Shown here: one piece after another, positions 1 to 4,671 of the stretch
Layout: each line of letters opens with the position of its first letter
How positions within the stretch are numbered: position 1 is the first letter of the stretch
From: Phycisphaerae bacterium
GTDB taxonomy: Bacteria > Planctomycetota > Phycisphaerae > Phycisphaerales > SM1A02
Assembly (NCBI GenBank): GCA_030432455.1
Contig: JAUIHC010000035.1
Span: forward strand, 1-14,344
DNA length: 14,344 bases
Direction: 5' to 3'
Position numbers and translations under genes: made by a program
The notes under the pieces: model-generated
Database searches by the model: none
Seen by the model: only the letters and a program-made list of their open reading frames with translations
What the model was told of the DNA's origin: nothing

Positions 1-1034
1 TTGGACCATGAGCCGGTCGTCCGGTCGTGGAGCGGACGAGGTCGAACGAAGAGCGGGACCTTCGTGGGCCTGGTCTTCAGGCTGAGAAGAGTCGGGAACT
101 CCTTGAGGGCTCGCTTCCCTTCTTCGTTGAGGTGGATGTCCGTGCGGAGATCCTTGTTGTCGCCCTTCGCAGGCTTGAGCTCGAGGTCCCAGAGAGGGAT
201 CCTCTCACTTGTGAAGGTGATAAAGAGAGAGGCGGCAAGGGAGAGCTCGTAGGCGTCCTGGTCTCGTTCGCCCTGGAAGACGACGGGCTCGAGGCCTTCT
301 CGATCTCGGTATCGCTCGAGCCTGGTCCAGACCCTCCCCGCATAGTGGGCCTGGGTGTAGACGACGTCCTCTTCTCGCTCGAGCTCAATGCAGACCTCGA
401 GGCCGTAGCCGATGAGCTCGGCGGCAAGTCCCTCGGCATGCTCTGGCTCGAACTCTCTCAGGTAGTCGCGGACGACTCGGGTGGCTCTCGAGAGGTTGAA
501 CTGGGTGCCGATCCTCGTGCCGTCCTGGGTGTCGTCGGCCTTGCTGGCCAGAATGAGCTCGCGGACCTGGTCAGTGAACTCTCCCAGGTAGGGGAGCTGG
601 TCCCTGAGTCGCTTGAGCTCGCGTCGAGGCGAGTCGGCGATGATCTCGTCGGCAAGGAACTGCTCTTCGATCTGGAGCATCCTCTCGATCTCGGCGTCTC
701 CTTCCGGATCGTGGACCAGGTCGACGCCCATGGCTTCGAGATCGGCGTCCCAGGGAACCTCGGTGAATGCCTGGTTGGCCTTGCGGCGAGCTCGAGCCTG
801 GAGGAGCTCGAGCCGCTCGGGCTCGATCTCGTAGTCCTTGGCGAGGCTGGTCCTGGCGATCCTCGCAGCAGCGACTCGGGGATCCACTAGTCGCTCGTCG
901 TCGGCCTTGTCGTTGGAGATGGCGTCGAGGTAGCGACGTCGTCGATCCTCGATCGAGATGTCGCCGAAGGGCTCGAGGCCCTGATCGATTCGTTCCTGGG
1001 CTTTCCGGAACTCCTTGGGGATCTCTTCTCTCAC
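1..1034 (-). CDS. Large uncharacterised element protein, 3' end outside window; possible N-terminal part of a single-subunit RNA polymerase
   Basis: An open frame of 344 codons runs from a GTG at 1034 to the window edge without a stop. GTG is the first possible start after an in-frame TGA about 30 bases upstream, and AAGG lies about 10 bases before it. The antisense of this stretch is also open, but the minus reading has the plausible protein: charged, mainly helical, with repeated Leu-Glu-Arg segments such as ELKRLRDQLPYLGEF. No domain can be named with certainty. The final segment, at about residues 324-342, reads TKVPLFVRPRPLHDRTTGSW. Its P-x3-V-x-P-x-P...G spacing resembles the PMxxPPxPW...GGY block near residue 270 of T7-type RNA polymerases. 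That is a weak, motif-level resemblance, and the polymerase palm and fingers would lie off the window. Otherwise it should be treated as hypothetical. Confidence 0.75.
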   Translation of the reverse strand, partial: MREEIPKEFRKAQERIDQGLEPFGDISIEDRRRRYLDAISNDKADDERLVDPRVAAARIARTSLAKDYEIEPERLELLQARARRKANQAFTEVPWDADLEAMGVDLVHDPEGDAEIERMLQIEEQFLADEIIADSPRRELKRLRDQLPYLGEFTDQVRELILASKADDTQDGTRIGTQFNLSRATRVVRDYLREFEPEHAEGLAAELIGYGLEVCIELEREEDVVYTQAHYAGRVWTRLERYRDREGLEPVVFQGERDQDAYELSLAASLFITFTSERIPLWDLELKPAKGDNKDLRTDIHLNEEGKRALKEFPTLLSLKTRPTKVPLFVRPRPLHDRTTGSWS

Positions 1035-1162
1035 TGGCGGACTACCTTGGCCTTCTTGGTTTCAGGACGGCCACATGGCCGCCTGGATCGTGGGATCGGA
1101 TTGCACGGTAGGCTAGGTTAGACGCCACTCGTGAATGTCATTGCTACGAAGAGAGTAGGCCA

Positions 1163-1540
1163 ATGGACGGAATCATTGCGGCAATCATCCATGCGATCAT
1201 CGACAGCTTCATGGAGTTCCTTGCGGTTCTCCCCTGTGTCGCGATCTTCGCAGTGCTCTTCAAATTAGGCGAGCTCTGGGATTGGCTCTTTGCCGCAAGG
1301 AATACAAAGTCCTATGAGCCATCAATTCTGCAGGATGTCGACATCGAGCCCCGTGCAGAGCTCGCGGAGCTTCAGGAGTGGCAAGCACGTCAGATAGCCC
1401 TTGGCATGGAAAGTCAGGGAGAGTTGTATGACGAATCAGGGGCTCGAGAGCGATACGGGGAGGAGGTGTTCCGTCGGGCATTGGAAATAGCCGATGAGAA
1501 CTATCAGCGTGAACTTGAGGCCGGTGAGGATGACGACTAG
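1163..1540 (+). CDS. Small membrane protein with acidic tail, moron-like
   Basis: A 125-residue protein on the strand opposite to its neighbours. Residues about 4-45 are hydrophobic (IIAAIIHAII, then FLAVLPCVAIFAVLFKLGELWDWLF) and should give one or two membrane segments. The rest is soluble, helical and acidic, ending in EAGEDDD. A GAGAG stretch about 10 bases before the ATG can serve as a weak ribosome site. Codon choice differs from every neighbour: ATA, TTA, TTG, GCA, CGT and TAT are used freely, so third-position GC is clearly lower. A single inverted gene of different composition within a phage-type module is what phage morons look like, though no function is recognised. Its TAG stop overlaps the TAG stop of the convergent gene at 1537-1683 within one CTAG. 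Confidence 0.7.
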   Translation: MDGIIAAIIHAIIDSFMEFLAVLPCVAIFAVLFKLGELWDWLFAARNTKSYEPSILQDVDIEPRAELAELQEWQARQIALGMESQGELYDESGARERYGEEVFRRALEIADENYQRELEAGEDDD

Positions 1541-1683
1541 TCACCCTTCTCGAGCTTGGTGATCCTCCGCTCATGACCGTCAAGCCTAGTCGTGGTCATC
1601 GTGAGCAGGGCCTTCATCTCCCAGACCTGGACGGCGATGAAGGCGGCGACACCGAGGAGGGCGGTAGCGAAGAGTTCGAGCAT
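1537..1683 (-). CDS. 48-residue one-pass membrane protein of the element
   Basis: The protein starts MLELFATALLGVAAFIAVQV, a single membrane helix at residues 3-20, followed by a short amphipathic basic tail ending ERRITKLEKGD that could form a coiled coil. Tailed phages often carry proteins of this size and design near their lysis genes, and holins or accessory proteins are possible, but there is no diagnostic motif. The ATG is overlapped by the TGA of the upstream gene (TGATG), and AGGGAG lies about 8 bases before it, which fits translational coupling. A longer in-frame reading back to 1992 is rejected because it is an Arg/Pro-rich shadow of the upstream gene. Confidence 0.6.
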   Translation of the reverse strand: MLELFATALLGVAAFIAVQVWEMKALLTMTTTRLDGHERRITKLEKGD

Positions 1684-2045
1684 CACTTGGCTCCCTTCGC
1701 CATGGCGTCGATGCCCTTGGCCATGGCGTCGGCCTCGCGGCGTCGTTGGCCAGGTGTCGGCAGGAGGAGACCGCCCACGAGCCCGGCGGGCCCGAGGAGG
1801 GCAGCGATCGTCGGGTTGCTCGAGACGAGCTCGGAGGCTCCGTCCCAGGCTCGGCGGATGAAGCCCTCGGTCATGTCGGCGACGTGGTCGAGGTGCTCGG
1901 CCTGACGGCGATGCCGGTCGGCCTCGATGCGAGCCTCGATTGGGTTGAGGGTGGTGGACTCGGTGCCGTCGAGGGACTTGACCGCCTGGCATCCGAGGGC
2001 GGATGTGGCCACGAGGGCCGCAGTGATGGTGATGATTCTGATCAT
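1683..2045 (-). CDS. Putative small lipoprotein with C-terminal hydrophobic segment
   Basis: A 120-residue protein whose N-terminus, MIRIITITAALVATSALGC, is a short signal sequence ending in a lipobox-like SALGC, with Cys19 as the possible lipid anchor. Position -3 is Ala rather than the usual Leu, so the lipobox is imperfect. The middle (residues about 30-75) is charged and helical, with ARIEADRHRRQAEHLDHVA. Residues about 78-98 (TIAALLGPAGLVGGLLLP) are hydrophobic. The ATG at 2045 was chosen because GGAG lies 8 bases upstream and the signal sequence starts there; upstream in-frame sequence runs into the terminator. It is coupled to the next gene by a TGATG overlap. A role in the envelope or in lysis is inferred from topology and neighbours only. 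Confidence 0.6.
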   Translation of the reverse strand: MIRIITITAALVATSALGCQAVKSLDGTESTTLNPIEARIEADRHRRQAEHLDHVADMTEGFIRRAWDGASELVSSNPTIAALLGPAGLVGGLLLPTPGQRRREADAMAKGIDAMAKGAK

Positions 2046-2058
2046 GATGATCTCCACG

Positions 2059-2083
2059 AAAAAAGGCCCCGCGAGGGGGGCCT
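2059..2083 (-). terminator. Rho-independent terminator after the integrase gene
   Basis: On the minus strand AGGCCCC, a loop of six bases and GGGGCCT form a perfect 7-bp stem followed by six T. It lies about 100 bases after the integrase stop. The T-tract ends only about 7 bases before the GGAG of the lipoprotein gene, so there is no room for a separate promoter between them. Confidence 0.75.
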
Positions 2084-2180
2084 GGGTAGTTGGTTGAAGA
2101 TGATGAATAGATGGGGCCTGGGCCTCCTGGGGACCGAGGGGCATCCTCGGGGGGCTTGCTCCTTCACTACCGCAGTAGGT

Positions 2181-3053
2181 TCAGGAGAGCCAGTCGAGGA
2201 GGGCCTTCCGGATAGCCCGGAGCCGATCGTCGGAGATCGCGTCGACGCGGACATAGTGCTCGAGGCCGACCTGGGCTCGTCCGAGCTGCTTCGCGGCGAG
2301 GCTGGGCGAGTGGCCCATGACGGCGAGCTCCAGGGCTTCCCCGTCGACCTGGCCAGCGATCGTCCGGAGGGTGGTCCGCCAGCCGGTGAAGGGCCTGCTC
2401 GCTCCGAGGATCCTGGTCGAGCGTTGCTGCCAGAGCTTCGTCGTGGTCCTCGCCGTGAGCGGTCCTCGCTGGCTCGGGAGCGGGAGCTCCACCTGGGAGA
2501 GCTCGGCGACCAGGAACGAGGGCAGGGCAGCCCGGCGAGCCCGACCGGTCTTCGCCCTGGGCTGGACGAACCACTGGCCGTCGATGGAGTCCGGACCGAG
2601 GTGCTCGATGTCGGAGCAGTTGCATCCGGCGAAGAGGCCGAGCCCCATGACGATCCGGGTGATGCGGTCGCCCTGGTCCCAGAGCATCCGGTACTCCAGG
2701 GGGGAGAAGGTCTGCTTCGGCGTGATCTGGACGGCAGGCGTGGGGAGCTTGCCGAGGCGGGGGCGTCGTTCGATCACGCCTTCCTCCTCGAGCCAATTGA
2801 GCCAGCCCTTGAGGAACTGCTGGAGCTGCCGCAGACGGAGCGGTCCCCATCGCTTCGAGGCGTTGAGGACGAGGGCTCGGAAGTCGTTGGGACGAAGCTC
2901 CTCGACGAGCCGCTCCTGGGGGAGATGCTCGGCAAGCATGCCGCAGAACTCGCGGAGCTTGGTCAGCGTGGACGCACGGATCGAGCCGACCTCGTGGTCC
3001 ATCTGGCGGGCGTGGGTGTAGTAGCGAAGGGCCTGGGAAACGGTGCTGGTCAT
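2181..3053 (-). CDS. Tyrosine recombinase / phage-type integrase with a divergent active site
   Basis: A 290-residue site-specific recombinase. Residues about 1-110 form the helical SAM-like core-binding domain, including LRQLQQFLKGWLNWLEEEGV. The catalytic domain follows. Visible active-site positions are Lys168 (in RAKTG), Arg226 (GWRTTLRTIAG), His248 (AVMGHS) and the nucleophile Tyr267 (LEHYVRVD). In box I, where most family members have a catalytic Arg, the sequence reads GCNCSDIEHL with Asn145. The usual RHT His of box II is Thr227. From memory, planctomycete recombinases share the N-S/T-D pattern and the TIAG and MGH context, so this probably reflects a subfamily rather than decay. The ATG at 3053 has GGAG 7-10 bases upstream; the longer frame to 3233 reads through the tRNA gene and is rejected. 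Its position beside the tRNA suggests it catalyses integration at that tRNA. Confidence 0.88.
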   Translation of the reverse strand: MTSTVSQALRYYTHARQMDHEVGSIRASTLTKLREFCGMLAEHLPQERLVEELRPNDFRALVLNASKRWGPLRLRQLQQFLKGWLNWLEEEGVIERRPRLGKLPTPAVQITPKQTFSPLEYRMLWDQGDRITRIVMGLGLFAGCNCSDIEHLGPDSIDGQWFVQPRAKTGRARRAALPSFLVAELSQVELPLPSQRGPLTARTTTKLWQQRSTRILGASRPFTGWRTTLRTIAGQVDGEALELAVMGHSPSLAAKQLGRAQVGLEHYVRVDAISDDRLRAIRKALLDWLS

Positions 3054-3176
3054 CGGATGCTCCGGTGATGGAGCGGCTCCGTGACGACGCCGATTCAGGT
3101 GGCAAACGAAGGCACCGGTTTCCGACGGGTGCCTACGCGAAGACGCCGGTCTGCGTGACCGACGCCTTCCAACGAA
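3054..3176. other. Putative attachment-site arm region between integrase and tRNA
   Basis: This 123-bp stretch has no gene. It holds the integrase ribosome site, a 7-bp inverted repeat (AGGCACC at 3110-3116 with GGTGCCT at 3128-3134), and a 14-bp inverted copy of part of the tRNA gene (3108-3121). In tRNA-integrated elements the recombinase-binding arm sites normally lie here, between int and the tRNA 3' end. That role is inferred. Confidence 0.4.
3108..3121 (+). repeat. 14-bp inverted copy of a tRNA-Ser segment
   Basis: GAAGGCACCGGTTT at 3108-3121 is identical to the tRNA sense strand from the D-arm end into the anticodon stem and loop (complement of 3232-3245), but in opposite orientation. 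Fourteen matching bases this close together are unlikely by chance, although the GC-rich background raises the odds. Confidence 0.6.
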
Positions 3177-3265
3177 CGGACAGGGCGGGATTCGAACCCG
3201 CGGTACCGCTGACGCGGTACGCCGGTTTAGCAAACCGGTGCCTTCAGCCGCTCGGCCACCTGTCC
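3177..3265 (-). tRNA. tRNA-Ser, anticodon GCT
   Basis: The minus strand folds as a class II tRNA. The 7-bp acceptor stem is GGACAGG with CCTGTCC, and the discriminator base is G. The D-arm contains GGCCGAGCGGCTGAAGGC. The anticodon stem is CCGGT with ACCGG and the loop is TTGCTAA, giving anticodon GCT (serine AGC/AGU). The long variable arm pairs GTACCGC with GCGGTAC, and the T-arm has GGTTCGAATCC. The 3' CCA is not encoded. G73 and the long variable arm are serine identity features. The gene is intact beside the integrase and appears to serve as the integration target. Confidence 0.97.
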
Positions 3266-3276
3266 GGGGAGGGCGG

Positions 3277-3285
3277 AGTGTAGCA
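3277..3285 (-). promoter_or_regulatory. Promoter -10 for tRNA-Ser (TGCTACACT)
   Basis: On the minus strand TGCTACACT is an extended -10 element ending 11 bases before the tRNA 5' end, which puts the transcription start about 5 bases upstream of the mature tRNA. The -35 region is weak (TCGAAT at 16-bp spacing). The same GCTACACTCC core recurs before purD. Confidence 0.55.
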
Positions 3286-3331
3286 GGATCCGTCGGGAAT
3301 TCGAGCCGCGGTGCGGGATTCCGCGGGCGGC

Positions 3332-3796
3332 TCAGATGGGGCGGTCGTCCTCGGCATCCAACTCGATCGCGACCACATCGTGACGACCGCCGTCGATGCC
3401 GAGCCGGTCGAGCAGGCGGCTTCGGAGCAGCGGTGAGACGCCCTCTCCGAGCAGCAGGCGGAGGGCAGGCCCCGGCGCTCCGCCATCAAGGAGCGTCCAC
3501 TCGTGCAGGGTGCCGGCAGGCGTCTCGGTGACGCGGGTTCGCGCAGGCAGGATCACCGTCGAGATCTCCCGCTCGCGATCGAACCGTCGGAGGGTGATCG
3601 TCGTGTCCGAAAGCCTGGCTTCAACCCGGGTGCTCCCGACTCGGCCCCCGCGGGGGCGGGTGCGGTCGGCCTCGCGGTGCAGGACCCGCCAGGTCACCCG
3701 GGCCACGGACTGCGTGGTGGCCGACCCGATGTCCGCGGGGCTGCGGGTGCCGTGAGCGGCGTGCGGCCGGGTGATGATGGTGGGCAGGGTGGTCAT
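3332..3796 (-). CDS. Hypothetical protein downstream of the GbsR-type regulator
   Basis: A 154-residue protein not recognised as any family. It has no signal peptide or membrane segment. The N-terminal 35 residues look disordered. The middle is rich in beta-type alternation (RVEARLSDTTITLRRFDREREISTVILPARTRVTETPAG), and the C-terminus ends acidic (VVAIELDAEDDRPI). The start at 3796 follows the regulator's stop by 43 bases, so the two are probably co-transcribed. No ribosome site is clear. An alternative start at 3874 would overlap the regulator and gives an implausible Cys/His/Trp leader. Base composition matches the host genes. Confidence 0.6.
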   Translation of the reverse strand: MTTLPTIITRPHAAHGTRSPADIGSATTQSVARVTWRVLHREADRTRPRGGRVGSTRVEARLSDTTITLRRFDREREISTVILPARTRVTETPAGTLHEWTLLDGGAPGPALRLLLGEGVSPLLRSRLLDRLGIDGGRHDVVAIELDAEDDRPI

Positions 3797-3839
3797 GCGA
3801 GGATGCGAGAAGGCGAGGATGCGTGCGGGGGACCGGTCG

Positions 3840-4445
3840 TCAGAGAAGCGATGCCAGCAGACGGACGGCGACATCGAGACCCCTGCCGCCGCGGCCGATG
3901 AATCGGTCGCTGAGGCGGTCGAGCCGCTTGAGCGCGTCGTTCATGGAGTCGAGGCGGGCGATGTGGGCCTTGATGGCCTTGGGATCGTCCGAGTCGCCGG
4001 GAGCCGAGGCGAGCGACTTGGCGTCTTCGAGTGCCGCCAGAAGCGGCTCGAGTTCGCGACGCTTCCGGGCCCGGACGATCAGGCTGAGGAGGTTCCACAC
4101 ATCCTGCTCGGCCTCGAAGTAGTCCTTGCGATCACCGCGCTGGCGGACCCGGGTCACGATGCCCCAGTCGGCGAGCTGGCGGAGGGTGGTCGAGACGTTT
4201 CCGCGGGAGATCTGGAGGCGATCCATGATCTCATCGGCGTTCATCGGCCGGCCTTCGATGAACAGCAGGGCGTGGATCTCGGCCATCGAGCGGGGCACGC
4301 CCCACGACGACCCCATCTCGCCCCAGTGACTGATGAACGCCTCGCGAGACCGCTGCAACGCCGAGTTGGAGCCGACGCGATCGGAGGACGCCTCGGATCG
4401 GGTCGGCTGAGGGGCGGGGAGCGGGCTGGAGGCGGTCTCGGTCAC
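3840..4445 (-). CDS. GbsR/MarR-family transcriptional regulator
   Basis: A 201-residue DNA-binding protein. Residues about 35-120 form a winged helix-turn-helix: REAFISHWGEMGSSWG, then MAEIHALLFIEGRPMNADEI, the recognition helix region ISRGNVSTTLRQLADWGIV, and the wing RVRQRGDRKDYFEA. This order is characteristic of the GbsR branch of the MarR superfamily, which in other bacteria controls osmoprotectant or efflux genes; the ligand here is unknown. The C-terminal helices (about 120-195) should dimerise. The GTG at 4445 was chosen because a -10-like TACGAT ends 6 bases before it, which fits a leaderless message, and because the codons between it and the alternative ATG at 4481 (GGA, TGT, CGT, GTT) are unlike coding sequence here. 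The ATG would give 213 residues. Confidence 0.85.
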   Translation of the reverse strand: MTETASSPLPAPQPTRSEASSDRVGSNSALQRSREAFISHWGEMGSSWGVPRSMAEIHALLFIEGRPMNADEIMDRLQISRGNVSTTLRQLADWGIVTRVRQRGDRKDYFEAEQDVWNLLSLIVRARKRRELEPLLAALEDAKSLASAPGDSDDPKAIKAHIARLDSMNDALKRLDRLSDRFIGRGGRGLDVAVRLLASLL

Positions 4446-4451
4446 GGAGAG

Positions 4452-4457
4452 ATCGTA
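4452..4457 (-). promoter_or_regulatory. Putative -10 (TACGAT) of a leaderless GbsR-type message
   Basis: On the minus strand GCTACGATCTC resembles the GCTACACTCC motif seen at the tRNA and purD promoters. TACGAT ends 6 bases before the GTG at 4445, so transcription would begin at or next to the start codon. No convincing -35 is seen. Confidence 0.4.
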
Positions 4458-4483
4458 GCGAACACGACATCCGGAGGCCATCT

Positions 4484-4505
4484 GATTTCAGAAGTTTTTG
4501 AAATC
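4484..4505. promoter_or_regulatory. AT-rich palindrome, candidate operator of the regulator
   Basis: GATTTCA (4484-4490) and TGAAATC (4499-4505) are perfect inverted halves 8 bases apart, and 9 of 11 positions match across the whole 22-bp palindrome. It is an AT-rich island in GC-rich DNA, just upstream of the regulator's proposed promoter (centre near -50). Its size and symmetry suit a dimeric MarR-type repressor, so autoregulation is the natural inference. Confidence 0.5.
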
Positions 4506-4586
4506 TCGGGAGCGGGTGGACGCGAGGGGGCGCCTCCTGGACTCCGAGATCGTGCGGAGGTGCCACCGCGAAGAGCCCGGAATGAA

Positions 4587-4619
4587 CACCGGCCCTCGTC
4601 GGGTTGACGAGGGCCGGTG
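4587..4619. terminator. 14-bp perfect hairpin between the protease and regulator genes
   Basis: CACCGGCCCTCGTC and GACGAGGGCCGGTG pair over 14 bp around the loop GGGTT. It lies about 50 bases after the protease stop. The minus-strand downstream sequence, TTCATTCC, is only weakly T-rich, so termination or 3'-end protection is likely but not certain. Confidence 0.6.
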
Positions 4620-4671
4620 AAATGCGTCGATGACCGCCGACGCCGCGTGGGGCGGGGGGCCTGATCGAGGA

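Larger units (their letters stand above)
1..3176. mobile_element. End of an integrated phage-like element next to tRNA-Ser
   Basis: A tyrosine recombinase gene lies just beyond the 3' end of a tRNA-Ser gene, on the same strand. This is the classic layout for elements that integrate into tRNA genes. Leftward from it come small envelope-type genes, one opposite-strand gene with lower GC at third positions, and a large uncharacterised gene. Across the tRNA, host-type genes begin. The outer boundary is beyond base 1. No second copy of the tRNA 3' end is visible in the window, so the far attachment site is not seen. Structural phage genes are also not seen, so a plasmid-like or satellite element remains possible. 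The right-hand boundary at the tRNA 3' end is inferred. Confidence 0.65.

Noticed and set aside
27..890. Plus-strand open frame of 287 codons
   Set aside because: It is the codon-register antisense of the minus-strand gene at 1-1034; its Leu/Glu/Val/Gly-rich composition is typical of such shadows.
1746..3068. Plus-strand open frame of 440 codons over the integrase region
   Set aside because: Antisense to the integrase and the lipoprotein gene, with an Arg/Glu/Gly-biased sequence and no domain; the integrase reading has clear catalytic motifs.
3054..3233. Integrase start at 3233
   Set aside because: The extra 60 codons read through the tRNA gene; ATG 3053 has a good ribosome site.
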